Below, piece by piece: positions 52,688 through 61,434 of a stretch of 64,000 nucleotides of DNA (its first letter is position 1; every line of letters starts with the position of its first letter). The stretch is from a virus. The notes under the pieces were generated by a model. The model was not told the DNA's origin and ran no database searches. It worked only from the letters and a program-made list of their open reading frames with translations. The translations under genes were made by a program, and so were the position numbers. Location of the stretch: positions 45,957 to 109,956 of IMG/VR virus record IMGVR_UViG_3300029448_000001; one strand, given 5' to 3'.

Positions 52688-52712
52688 GTAATATGATTCT
52701 ATAGGAGTTTCC

Positions 52713-53732
52713 ATGAGTGCGATTTTAGATAGACAGTATGTACATGATATTGCTTTTAGATTAGATAAATTTAAGAGAAAATCAAACTGCTTATATAACT
52801 TTCGTTGCCCTATCTGTGGCGACAGCAAAAAACACAAAAATAAAGCTAGAGGTTACTTGTTTGAGAAAAAAAATGCATTTTTCTATAAATGTCATAATTG
52901 TCAAGCGAGTATGTCTTTTGGTAATCTCATAAAAATTTTAGACCCTATTCTATATCAAAAATATTGCGTTGACAGATACAAGTCTGGTGAAACAGGGGTA
53001 AAGCCCCATAAGAAGCATAACTTCACGTTCAGGCCCGTCAGATTTGAAGCTAAAGATACATATAACAAAGTTTTATTTCCTATATCTAAATTACCCAAAG
53101 ACCACGAAGCTGTTGTATATTTACGACTTAGAAAAATCCCTCAAGATAAAATTGACTCTTTATTTTTTGTAGATGATGCATCTAAACTTTCACAATTGTC
53201 TGACGATTACAAGGGTAAGATTCGCACAAATGAGCCTAGAATAGTATTTCCGTTTTATGATGAAAATAAAAATTTGGTAGGAGTTACTGCAAGAGCAATT
53301 AGAGGAGAGTCTTTACGATATATAATTGTAAGAATTAAAGATGATTCTCCTATGCTGTATAATTTAGACAACATCAATAAAGACAAAACAATTTATGTTA
53401 CTGAAGGTTGTTTTGATAGTATGTTTTTAGATAATTGTATTGCTGTGGGGAATGCAAATTTGAAAATCACGCAACAATATTTACCGAAAGAAAAACTAGT
53501 TCTCATTTATGATAATGAACGTAGAAATGCTAATATACGAGGTGAAATGAGATGGGCACTTTTAGGAAATTTCAAAATTTGTATTTGGCCTAAATCTATT
53601 AGAGAAAAAGATATAAATGAAATGATTATGCAGAATAAAACAAAAGAAGAAATTATTGATATAATAAATAAAAACACATTTTCCTCTCCTAGAGGTAATT
53701 TACAATTTCAAAGATGGGAGAGCAATTGTTGA
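52713..53732 (+). CDS. 61: DNA primase gp61
   Basis: Primase of 339 residues that makes RNA primers on the lagging strand with gp41. The N-terminal zinc-binding domain has CPICGDS (about 32-38) and CHNCQ (about 63-67). The central TOPRIM-like region has IYVTEGCFDSMFLDN and IYDNERRN acidic motifs. Length equals T4 gp61 (342). AGGAG site. Its end overlaps thyX. Confidence 0.93.
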   Translation: MSAILDRQYVHDIAFRLDKFKRKSNCLYNFRCPICGDSKKHKNKARGYLFEKKNAFFYKCHNCQASMSFGNLIKILDPILYQKYCVDRYKSGETGVKPHKKHNFTFRPVRFEAKDTYNKVLFPISKLPKDHEAVVYLRLRKIPQDKIDSLFFVDDASKLSQLSDDYKGKIRTNEPRIVFPFYDENKNLVGVTARAIRGESLRYIIVRIKDDSPMLYNLDNINKDKTIYVTEGCFDSMFLDNCIAVGNANLKITQQYLPKEKLVLIYDNERRNANIRGEMRWALLGNFKICIWPKSIREKDINEMIMQNKTKEEIIDIINKNTFSSPRGNLQFQRWESNC

Positions 53733-54397
53733 AAGTTAAATTAGTTTCATATACACAACCACATGAGGAATACAATGATAGATACAATTTCGACAAATCC
53801 AAACTTCTTTCAGAACTTATTGCGTTTTGTGCCAGGGTCAGCAATCCCACCAATCAAACGAATACCGAAACATCTGAAAGACTCATCAAATACCTCATCA
53901 AACACAAACACTGGTCGCCGCTTGAAATGGTCTCAGCGTGCCTTGAAATCGAAACAACAAGAGACATTGCCAGACAATTACTCAGACACAGAAGTTTTAG
54001 CTTTCAGGAATTTAGCCAAAGATATGCCAACCCAACTGAGGAACTCGATTTTGTACTTAGAGAGGCCAGACTTCAGGACGCCAAGAATAGACAAAACAGT
54101 TTAACTATAAATGATATAAATTTACAAATGAAGTGGAAGTTAAAACAAGAAGTAGTTTTAAATCATGCGAGAGATGCCTACAAGTGGGCAATAGATAATA
54201 ACATAGCAAAGGAACAAGCAAGAGCAGTATTGCCTGAAGGCCTGACAATATCAAGGTTATACGTCAATGGAACAATTAGGTCATGGGTGCATTACTTAGA
54301 TGTTAGATGTGGAAATGGAACACAAAAAGAACACATGGAATTAGCAAAAGCGTGTGCTGAAGTGATTGCTAATGTCTTCCCATTAGTTAAAGAATAA
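53714..54397 (+). CDS. thyX: Flavin-dependent thymidylate synthase ThyX
   Basis: ThyX of 227 residues that makes dTMP from dUMP using FAD and methylene-tetrahydrofolate. The signature RHRSFSFQEFSQRY (R-H-R-x3-S-x4-S-Q-R) is complete near 92-105. EVVLNHARDAYKWAIDN and the later ARAVLPEGLTIS are further family parts. The start is ATG 53714 or TTG 53729; the latter overlaps the gp61 stop as TTGA and has GGGAGAG upstream. It belongs to the nucleotide-supply operon with nrdA and nrdB. Confidence 0.95.
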   Translation: MGEQLLKVKLVSYTQPHEEYNDRYNFDKSKLLSELIAFCARVSNPTNQTNTETSERLIKYLIKHKHWSPLEMVSACLEIETTRDIARQLLRHRSFSFQEFSQRYANPTEELDFVLREARLQDAKNRQNSLTINDINLQMKWKLKQEVVLNHARDAYKWAIDNNIAKEQARAVLPEGLTISRLYVNGTIRSWVHYLDVRCGNGTQKEHMELAKACAEVIANVFPLVKE

Positions 54398-54406
54398 GGG
54401 TTTTAA

Positions 54407-56428
54407 ATGGAAATTAAGATTGATTTTAGTAGAGATAAATTATTTGATGAACTAGGAATGAAAAGATTAGCAGAATCTTATATGCGAGATGATGAAATAT
54501 CACCACAAGAGAGGTTTGCTTATGTTTCAAAAAGTTTTGGAAGTGATAGCGATCATGCACAGCGTTTGTATGATTACAGCAGTAGGCATTGGTTATCTTA
54601 TTCTACACCTATTTTATCTTTTGGGCGTAGTAAGCGTGGCTTGCCTATTTCTTGTTTTCTCCCTTATCTACATGATAGTGCAGAGGGACTCATAGAATGT
54701 TTAGCTGAAGTAAACTGGTTATCAATGTTAGGAGGTGGAGTAGGTATAGGTGTAGGTATTCGTTCAGCAGATGAAAAGTCTACAGGAGTTATGCCTCATT
54801 TAAGAACTTATGATGCGGCCTGTTTAGCGTATAGACAAGGAAGAACAAGAAGAGGTTCATACGCAACATATCTAGATATATCTCACCCAGACATTATGTT
54901 ATTTTTAGAAATGCGTAAACCTACTGGCGACCCTAACATGAGAACTCAAAATTTACATCATGGAATAAACATACCAGATTCATTTATGCAAATTATTGAA
55001 AAGTGTATGTTAGATGAAAATGCAAATGATGATTGGGAATTGAAAGACCCTAATACAATTGTAGTAAAAGAGATTGTATCAGCTAAAGACTTATGGCAAA
55101 GAATTTTAGAAATTCGTATGCAAACTGGAGAACCATATCTTCATTTCATAGATACGAGCAATAGAATGATGCCTGAGTTTCAAAAGAAAAAAGGTCTTAG
55201 TATAAAGCAGTCAAATCTTTGTTCAGAAATTATTTTGCCTACAGATAAAAATAGAACAGCCGTGTGTTGTTTATCATCTTTGAATTTAGAATACTATGAT
55301 GAATGGAAAGATAATCCATTGTTTTTAAGAGATGTGGCAGAAATGTTAGATAATGTTTTGCAATATTTTATAGACAATGCTCCTGATAGTGTATCAAGGG
55401 CAAAATATAGTGCTATGCAAGAAAGGTCAATTGGAATAGGTAGTCTTGGTTATCATGCTTATCTACAAAAAAATATGCTATCGTGGGAATCTACACAAGC
55501 AAGGTCTATAAATGTAGAAATGTTTAGGCATATAAGAAAAAGTTTAGATGAAGCAAATCTTGAACTCGGTAAACTTAGAGGAGAGGCTCCTGATGCTGTT
55601 GGTACTGGTCAAAGATTTTCTCACCTTATGGCTATTGCACCTAATGCCAGTAGTAGTATCATCATGGGTAATACATCTCCTAGTGTAGAACCTTATAGAG
55701 CGAATGCGTACAGACAAGATACTTTGTCTGGAGCCCATTTGAATAAAAATAAATTCTTAGATAAAATATTAAAAGAGGTGACAAATGATGATAAAAAATA
55801 TAATGAGTTATGGAGTTCAATTATCGCAAATGATGGTTCAATTCAACACATTCAATCCCTCAATGATTCAATTAAAGACGTTTTCAAAACTTCAATGGAA
55901 GTCGACCAAAGATGGATTGTACAACATGCCGCTGATAGGCAGAAATACATAGACCAAGCACAAAGTCTTAATTTATTCTTTAGACCAACTTCTGATGTAG
56001 CGTATATTCATGCTACACATTTTCAAGCATGGAAAGAAGGTCTTAAAACATTATATTACTGTAGGTCAGAAAAGATAGGTAAAGCTGATAAAGTAGCAAA
56101 AAGATTAGAAAGAGAAGTTATTAAAGAATTAGATATGAAAGCTATTGTTGAGGGAGATTCAAAGTTTAGAAATATTGTATATGGAACACCTACTTGCGGA
56201 TTCTGTAAAAGAGCAAAAGCAGAACTTACTCGCAGAGGGGTAATTTTTGATTATGTAGATTTAAATGAAATTAACAAAACGGCCGCTGAAGTTACAGGTC
56301 GTGCAGTTAAATCTGTTCCTCAAATATATCTAAATGGAGAGTATATAGGCGGATATACAGAAATGATGAATTATCTAAATAATCAGTCGAATTCAGATGA
56401 CGTAGAATGTTTAGCCTGCGAAGGCTAA
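54407..56428 (+). CDS. nrdA: Ribonucleotide reductase large subunit with built-in glutaredoxin
   Basis: Class I NrdA of 673 residues. The ten-stranded barrel region contains NLCSEIILPT and CCLSSLNLEYYD with active-site cysteines, and ATP-cone sequence is absent at the N-terminus, so dATP feedback at that site should be missing. Residues about 587-660 are a complete glutaredoxin: C597-G-F-C600 (GTPTCGFCKRAK), SVPQIYLNG and GGYTEM. The extreme C-terminus ECLACEG keeps the NrdA redox pair C668/C671. The glutaredoxin thus sits between barrel and redox tail. Confidence 0.93.
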   Translation: MEIKIDFSRDKLFDELGMKRLAESYMRDDEISPQERFAYVSKSFGSDSDHAQRLYDYSSRHWLSYSTPILSFGRSKRGLPISCFLPYLHDSAEGLIECLAEVNWLSMLGGGVGIGVGIRSADEKSTGVMPHLRTYDAACLAYRQGRTRRGSYATYLDISHPDIMLFLEMRKPTGDPNMRTQNLHHGINIPDSFMQIIEKCMLDENANDDWELKDPNTIVVKEIVSAKDLWQRILEIRMQTGEPYLHFIDTSNRMMPEFQKKKGLSIKQSNLCSEIILPTDKNRTAVCCLSSLNLEYYDEWKDNPLFLRDVAEMLDNVLQYFIDNAPDSVSRAKYSAMQERSIGIGSLGYHAYLQKNMLSWESTQARSINVEMFRHIRKSLDEANLELGKLRGEAPDAVGTGQRFSHLMAIAPNASSSIIMGNTSPSVEPYRANAYRQDTLSGAHLNKNKFLDKILKEVTNDDKKYNELWSSIIANDGSIQHIQSLNDSIKDVFKTSMEVDQRWIVQHAADRQKYIDQAQSLNLFFRPTSDVAYIHATHFQAWKEGLKTLYYCRSEKIGKADKVAKRLEREVIKELDMKAIVEGDSKFRNIVYGTPTCGFCKRAKAELTRRGVIFDYVDLNEINKTAAEVTGRAVKSVPQIYLNGEYIGGYTEMMNYLNNQSNSDDVECLACEG

Positions 56429-56430
56429 GA

Positions 56431-57207
56431 ATGATAAAAGAAATACATAAGATAAATGCGTCTAATTTTGTTTATGATAAACACTACTCTCCTGTTATGC
56501 CCAAACTTACAAAACATTTCTGTGGGTATTTTGTTGACGGAAAGTTAGTAGGAATAATTACTTTTGGTTGGGGAACTAGGCCTAAACATACAATACAGAA
56601 GTTATTTCCTCAGTTAGATACAAAAGATTATTTTGAAATAGGCAAAATGTGTATGGACGATAGTATGCCTAGAAATTCTGAAACTCAAATGTTATCATGT
56701 GCATTAAGGTGGTTGAAGCAAAATAAACCTGATGTAAAATTTTTATTTACATGGGCAGATGGATTAGTAGGAAAAGTTGGGTATGTGTATCAAGCGTTTA
56801 ATATGTTTTATGGTGGATATGCTTGGACAGATACATATGTTACAAAATCTGGAGAAAAAATTCACCCAAGAACTATACAAGAAAAAAAAGATGGGTTAAT
56901 TTGTGGAAGTAGACCTGATTTTGATAGAAGAATTGAGTTAGGGTTATCAAGAGTTAAGGGTAAGCAATTTAGATATATTATACCTACTCAGAGAAGATGG
57001 AAAAAACTTTTGAAAACAAGCACAGAAAATTGGACAAATTCTTATCCGAAAGATAAAGACTTGTTATGGAAAATTTTAAAACCTGGAGAGGAAAAATATA
57101 AAATTACAGAGAACATGCCATTCTCACTAAATTATGAAGCAATAAAACACAACACAAAAAACATTCGTAATTACAAATCTGAAAATTCTTTAGAAAAATT
57201 TTTTTAG
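56431..57207 (+). CDS. Mom-like DNA modification protein
   Basis: About 258 residues from ATG 56431 (AAGG seven bases upstream); an ATG at 56407 lies inside nrdA. The sequence KHYSPVMPKL, then GIITFGWG, EIGKMCMDD, PRNSETQMLSCALRWLK, LFTWADGLVGKVGYVYQAFN and MFYGGYAWTD follows the GNAT-related Mom family of phage Mu, which modifies adenines to evade restriction. It lies between nrdA and nrdB. Target base and chemistry are inferred from family. No com-like regulator was seen. Confidence 0.75.
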   Translation: MIKEIHKINASNFVYDKHYSPVMPKLTKHFCGYFVDGKLVGIITFGWGTRPKHTIQKLFPQLDTKDYFEIGKMCMDDSMPRNSETQMLSCALRWLKQNKPDVKFLFTWADGLVGKVGYVYQAFNMFYGGYAWTDTYVTKSGEKIHPRTIQEKKDGLICGSRPDFDRRIELGLSRVKGKQFRYIIPTQRRWKKLLKTSTENWTNSYPKDKDLLWKILKPGEEKYKITENMPFSLNYEAIKHNTKNIRNYKSENSLEKFF

Positions 57208-57215
57208 GAGCAAAA

Positions 57216-58196
57216 ATGAAATTAAAACTTCAAGACGAGAGAAATCACTTTAAACCATTTAACTACCCATGGGCTTATGACTATTGGTTAAAACATGAAC
57301 AGGCTCATTGGTTACACACAGAAGTTCCAATGTTAGAAGATGTAAAAGATTGGAAGAACAAACTATCAATACCTGAGAAGCATTTTTTAACAAACATTTT
57401 TAGATTTTTCACTCAAGGTGATGTTGATGTTGCAGGGGGTTATATAAACAATTATCTTCCACATTTTCCTCAACCTGAAGTTCGTATGATGTTAGCTGGA
57501 TTTGCCGCAAGAGAGGCATTACACATTGCCGCATATTCACATTTAATTGAAACTCTAGGTATGCCTGAAAAAACTTACAATGAATTTTTAGAGTATGAAG
57601 AGATGAGTGAAAAACACGATTATCTAGTAGAAATATCTTCAAAGAACAGTACACTAGAATCTACTGCAACTCACATAGCGGCCTTTAGTGCATTTACTGA
57701 AGGTATGCAATTATTTTCATCTTTCATAATGCTATTGAATTTTCCTAGACATGGAATGATGAAAGGTATGGGACAAATTGTAACATGGTCAATTGTTGAT
57801 GAAACAATGCATTCAGAGGCTATGATAAAATTATTTAGGACTTTTGTTGAAGAAAATCGTTCTATATGGAATGATACGCTAAAAGGTAAAATTTATACCA
57901 TAGCAACAAAAATGACGGAACTTGAAGATAAATTTATTGATTTAGCATTTAGTATGGGAGAAATGAAAGATTTAACTGCACAAGATGTAAAACAATATAT
58001 AAGATATATTTGTGATAGAAGATTGATTTCTATGGGTATGAAAGGTATTCATAAAGTTAAAAAGAATCCTTTACCTTGGGTTGAAGAAATGATTAATGCT
58101 CCTATACACACAAACTTTTTTGAAAATAGAGCAACAGATTATGCTAAAGGTTCTGTTTCAGGTACATGGGATAATGTATGGGGAAAGGCCGCCTAG
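57216..58196 (+). CDS. nrdB: Ribonucleotide reductase small subunit NrdB
   Basis: Class I NrdB of 326 residues providing the radical. Metal ligands follow the usual order: an Asp in QGDVDVAGGY, E-x-x-H in AAREALHIAAYSH, then a Glu in FTEGMQLF, and E-x-x-H in VDETMHSE. The radical Tyr is present seven residues after the first E (EALHIAAY). AGGAG site. It works with the NrdA encoded upstream, with a Mom-like gene inserted between the two. Confidence 0.95.
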   Translation: MKLKLQDERNHFKPFNYPWAYDYWLKHEQAHWLHTEVPMLEDVKDWKNKLSIPEKHFLTNIFRFFTQGDVDVAGGYINNYLPHFPQPEVRMMLAGFAAREALHIAAYSHLIETLGMPEKTYNEFLEYEEMSEKHDYLVEISSKNSTLESTATHIAAFSAFTEGMQLFSSFIMLLNFPRHGMMKGMGQIVTWSIVDETMHSEAMIKLFRTFVEENRSIWNDTLKGKIYTIATKMTELEDKFIDLAFSMGEMKDLTAQDVKQYIRYICDRRLISMGMKGIHKVKKNPLPWVEEMINAPIHTNFFENRATDYAKGSVSGTWDNVWGKAA

Positions 58197-58212
58197 ATAA
58201 GAAAAGGATTTT

Positions 58213-58374
58213 ATGTCACCGAATAGGACAAAAGTAGAATGCACATCATGTGGACATATATACATAGTAGAAACTGATGATAACAACGAGGAACTAATTG
58301 TTACTTGTTGTTTCTGCGGAGCTGAATTGGATAACGCAGAATTTGAACCTGAAGATGAAATGGAGGAAGAATGA
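58213..58374 (+). CDS. Small zinc-ribbon-like protein
   Basis: A 53-residue protein from ATG 58213 behind AAAAGGATTTT. Two Cys pairs, VECTSCGH and CCFCGAE, about 20 residues apart form a zinc ribbon; the C-terminus is acidic (FEPEDEMEEE). Its stop overlaps the next ATG (ATGA). Possibly a nucleic-acid or protein-binding accessory factor. Confidence 0.7.
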   Translation: MSPNRTKVECTSCGHIYIVETDDNNEELIVTCCFCGAELDNAEFEPEDEMEEE

Positions 58375-58643
58375 AAGGTCAATTAGTAAGGACGTTAAAA
58401 AGTCATTTTTTAGCAAAGATTGAAAATCATAGAACTAATATTCAAATCATGTTAGATAATCCACAGTCAATACCTGAACATAGTGATTGGATAGAAACTG
58501 TTGAAAAAGAAGTAGAAAAACTTGCACATTATAATGATTTACACTCATCTTTTTGTTTTTACTTTGGACAAGATGAGAGAGTTAAAACACAACTAAATGA
58601 AAATACTGATTATACAGTTGAACACGTTTATACGAATACATGA
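58371..58643 (+). CDS. Conserved small phage protein
   Basis: A 90-residue helical protein beginning KGQLVRTLKSHFLAKIENHR, with NPQSIPEHSDWIETVEKEVE. Similar proteins occur beside ruvC-like or nrd genes in cyanophages. Four-base overlaps at both ends show tight coupling. Function unknown. Confidence 0.65.
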   Translation: MKGQLVRTLKSHFLAKIENHRTNIQIMLDNPQSIPEHSDWIETVEKEVEKLAHYNDLHSSFCFYFGQDERVKTQLNENTDYTVEHVYTNT

Positions 58644-59197
58644 TTATAGCAGGCATTGATTATTCAATGACTACACCTGCGATATGTTTATATGATGATG
58701 AGAATGAGTTTAGTTTTGAAAACTGTGTATTTCATTATTTAACACAAAGTAAAAAGTATGAGGTTTCATTTAAAAATGTTTATGGGCATTATTTTGAATA
58801 CAATTGCAATGAAGAAAGATATGATATAATTTCAAGTTTTTTTATTGATAGAATACTAGAAAGAAATATGACAAGTCAAAAAGAAGTAAAAGTTTTTCTA
58901 GAAGATTATTCTTTAGGTTCAAAAGGTAGAGTTTTTAATATTGCTGAAAATACAGGAATATTGAAATATAGACTGTATCTTGTTGATGTTAAATTTGAAT
59001 GTGTTGCTCCTACTGTTATAAAAAAATATGCTACAGGAAAAGGAAATGCGGATAAACAAAAAATGCAAGATATTTTTGAACTACATAATGATATAAGACT
59101 CAAAGAAGAATTGAATATGACTGAAAAACAATGGAATCCATCATCGGATATTATAGACTCTTATTGGATATGCAAATATGGTTATGAAAACGTGTAG
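58640..59197 (+). CDS. RuvC-like Holliday junction nuclease
   Basis: RNase H-fold nuclease of 185 residues. The four acidic positions are visible: D7 (IAGIDYSMTTP), E88 (VFLEDYSLGSKG), D170 and D173 (SSDIIDSYW). GKGNADKQKM supplies the basic segment before the last motif. It could resolve recombination junctions before packaging, a role played by the unrelated gp49 in T4. Overlaps the ClpP-like gene by 20 bases. Confidence 0.85.
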   Translation: MIIAGIDYSMTTPAICLYDDENEFSFENCVFHYLTQSKKYEVSFKNVYGHYFEYNCNEERYDIISSFFIDRILERNMTSQKEVKVFLEDYSLGSKGRVFNIAENTGILKYRLYLVDVKFECVAPTVIKKYATGKGNADKQKMQDIFELHNDIRLKEELNMTEKQWNPSSDIIDSYWICKYGYENV

Positions 59198-59777
59198 CGA
59201 AACTGAAGAAGATATTCTTGAAGATAAAAAACATAAAAATGCTTATAAACATAAAAGTTTAGGTAATTTTCATACTTTTTATTTGTCAGGAGAAATAGGA
59301 GAATCTTCCGAATATATTGATTGGTTTGATATTATAAGAAACTCAAGTGAAACTGATGTAATTAGATTTCATATCAATAGTTATGGTGGAGACTTATTTA
59401 CTGCAATACAATTTATGAGATGTATGTCGGAATGTAAAAGTAAAATTATTGCATCAACAGAAGGTATGTGCATGTCTGCCGCTACTATAATTTTTTTATC
59501 AGCAGACATATTTGAAATATCAGAACACTCAATGTTTATGTTTCACAATTATTCAGGTATGATTTTGGGTAAAGGTGGAGAAATGTATGATAACATTTTT
59601 CATGAGAGAAAGTGGTCAGAAAAATTATTTACTCAAATATATAAAGATTTTTTAACAAAAGATGAAATTGATTCTATACTTGAAAATAAAGATATTTGGA
59701 TGGACTCCTCTGAAGTATTGAAAAGACTTACTAAAAAAGGAAAAATAGATAATGCTACTAAAACTACTAAAAAGTGA
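59178..59777 (+). CDS. ClpP-like serine protease
   Basis: A 199-residue protein of the ClpP/crotonase fold. SYGGDLFTAIQFM is the oxyanion-side helix, S100 (GMCMSAATII) the nucleophile, H123 (FMFHNYSG) and D172 (NKDIWMD) complete the triad. The N-terminal 25 residues are charged. No ClpX-like ATPase is near. It could work with host ClpA/ClpX, alter its specificity, or act in head maturation. Start ATG 59178 lies inside the preceding gene. Confidence 0.85.
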   Translation: MVMKTCSETEEDILEDKKHKNAYKHKSLGNFHTFYLSGEIGESSEYIDWFDIIRNSSETDVIRFHINSYGGDLFTAIQFMRCMSECKSKIIASTEGMCMSAATIIFLSADIFEISEHSMFMFHNYSGMILGKGGEMYDNIFHERKWSEKLFTQIYKDFLTKDEIDSILENKDIWMDSSEVLKRLTKKGKIDNATKTTKK

Positions 59778-60489
59778 AAACAAATACCTTTTTGTAACTT
59801 CATCAGCAGTTCATACCAGATTTGGAGTGTATGATTCAACTCAAAGAATTGAACAATCAATGGAGACATATCAATCAATAAGAGAATACTGTCCTAATTC
59901 AGATATAGCTATTTTAGACTCTGGACAAGAAACAATAAATGAAGAAACTTTAAAAAGATTTAAAAAGTATTCTGAATGTGTAATGGATTATACACAAGAT
60001 CCCCAAGTAAAAGAAATACAAAAAATAGAAAATTGGGATATCGTAAAAAACTGTATAGAAGTTTTAGTCTTTACTGATTACTTTAAAAAATTATTAGCAG
60101 AACCTCAACATAAAAAATATACTAGAATATTTAAATTAAGTTCACGGTATAAATTAACTGAGGAATTTGATATAAATCTTCATGAAGAAGCAAAAGATAA
60201 AATAGTAATAAAAGGTCCTTTCACATCACAATTCCCGCCAGAACTTACGAATGGAGTTAGACTTCAGTATATGTCTAGGCTATGGAGTTTTGATGCAAAT
60301 CTACTTTCCTATGTTTCAGATACATACGAAAGAATATATGCGAATATGATTGAGCGTATAAATAATCGTGGATATATTGACATAGAACATTCCCTATATC
60401 AATTTTTAGATGCTCAAAAAATTAAGTTTGCAAATAGAATGGGTGTTCAAGGAATGATAGCACCTATCGGAAAGGAAGTGGTAGAATGA
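59752..60489 (+). CDS. Conserved protein, glycosyltransferase-like
   Basis: A 245-residue protein overlapping clpP-like by 26 bases. YLFVTSSAVHTRFGVYDSTQR and the central RIFKLSSRYKLTEEFDI (similar to the KISGRYWL segment of some polysaccharide-synthesis proteins) hint at a GT-A-like fold, but no clear D-x-D is seen. Homologues exist in marine T4-like phages. Function uncertain. Ends with an ATGA overlap. Confidence 0.5.
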   Translation: MLLKLLKSENKYLFVTSSAVHTRFGVYDSTQRIEQSMETYQSIREYCPNSDIAILDSGQETINEETLKRFKKYSECVMDYTQDPQVKEIQKIENWDIVKNCIEVLVFTDYFKKLLAEPQHKKYTRIFKLSSRYKLTEEFDINLHEEAKDKIVIKGPFTSQFPPELTNGVRLQYMSRLWSFDANLLSYVSDTYERIYANMIERINNRGYIDIEHSLYQFLDAQKIKFANRMGVQGMIAPIGKEVVE

Positions 60490-60641
60490 TAGACAGAAAT
60501 GAAATTATCAATAGTATGAGTACTATAGAACTTTTAGCGTTTTATATAGACTTAAATATGGCTTTAGCTGAAAAAATAGATGAAGATGTTCATTATGCAG
60601 ATTTATCTCCATTAAGAGAATATCTAGAAGGATTCAAATAG
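60486..60641 (+). CDS. Small hypothetical protein (51 residues)
   Basis: ATG 60486 overlaps the preceding stop (ATGA) and is behind GGAAGTGG. A helical, acidic protein with MSTIELLAFYIDLNMALAEK. It is located just before the endolysin gene. No family recognised; coupling and intact frame support that it is translated. Confidence 0.6.
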   Translation: MIDRNEIINSMSTIELLAFYIDLNMALAEKIDEDVHYADLSPLREYLEGFK

Positions 60642-60651
60642 AGAGGATTTT

Positions 60652-61278
60652 ATGGACTTTTTAACAGAAGAAGTAGTTCACGAACTTTTACCTAGAGTAA
60701 AAGATAAAGACGAATGGTATAATCAACTAAACGAAATATTGCCTGGATGGGATATCAATACCGAAGAAAGAGTTGCCGCTTTTATTGCACAATGTGGTCA
60801 TGAGTCTATGGGATTTACTAGACTAATTGAAAACTTAAACTATTCAGCTAAGGCACTCAATGCAGTATTTCCAAAGTATTTTAAAAATGCAGGAAGAGAT
60901 GCAGAAGAGTATCATAGACAGCCTGAAAAAATTGCAAATGTAATATATGCAAATAGAATGGGAAATGGAGATACAGAATCAGGCGAAGGTTGGAAGTATA
61001 GAGGAAGAGGAATAATTCAGATTACTGGAAAAAATAATTATACAAATTGTTCTGAGCATCTTTTTAGTGATAATACATTAGTCGAAAATCCAGAGTTATT
61101 ATGTGAAGTATATTATGCGATACACTCTGCTTGTTGGTATTGGAAGACAACAAATTTAAATAAGTACGCTGACGAGGAAGATTTAAAGACTATGACTAGA
61201 AAGATAAATGGTGGATATATAGGACTAGAGGATAGAATAAAACACTATAACCACGCAATAGAAGTTATAAAGGAGTAG
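60652..61278 (+). CDS. Endolysin, glycoside hydrolase family 19
   Basis: Chitinase-class muramidase-like endolysin of 208 residues that cuts the peptidoglycan sugar chain. Catalytic Glu51 lies in QCGHESMGF, with a second Glu at 60. The family signs GWKYRGRGIIQITGKNNY and MTRKINGGYIGLEDR are present. No signal peptide, so a holin is required for release; candidates are at 51340 and 52239. GAGAGGA site. Confidence 0.93.
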   Translation: MDFLTEEVVHELLPRVKDKDEWYNQLNEILPGWDINTEERVAAFIAQCGHESMGFTRLIENLNYSAKALNAVFPKYFKNAGRDAEEYHRQPEKIANVIYANRMGNGDTESGEGWKYRGRGIIQITGKNNYTNCSEHLFSDNTLVENPELLCEVYYAIHSACWYWKTTNLNKYADEEDLKTMTRKINGGYIGLEDRIKHYNHAIEVIKE

Positions 61279-61281
61279 TAA

Positions 61282-61434
61282 ATGATTAAGAAAGCAATTG
61301 CAAATTTTTTGAGAAAAACTTTAGTGCTGTTTGAGGATAATGCAGGAACTCCAGTACAGAAGAAAAAAGCACCTGTAATGAATAAAAGAAGACCTTCTAG
61401 AAAAAGAAAGCCTAGAGCGAATTCAAAAACATAG
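61282..61434 (+). CDS. Small basic protein after endolysin
   Basis: A 50-residue protein from ATG 61282 behind AAGGAG. N-terminal amphipathic helix (IKKAIANFLRKTLVLFED), C-terminus very basic (NKRRPSRKRKPRANSKT). The last 23 bases overlap the end of the convergent minus-strand glycosyltransferase gene. Possibly membrane- or nucleic-acid-binding; no family recognised. Confidence 0.6.
   Translation: MIKKAIANFLRKTLVLFEDNAGTPVQKKKAPVMNKRRPSRKRKPRANSKT

Noticed and set aside
53763-54104. A second plus-strand frame inside thyX
   Set aside because: Fully inside a gene with complete catalytic motifs; no ribosome site or family match.
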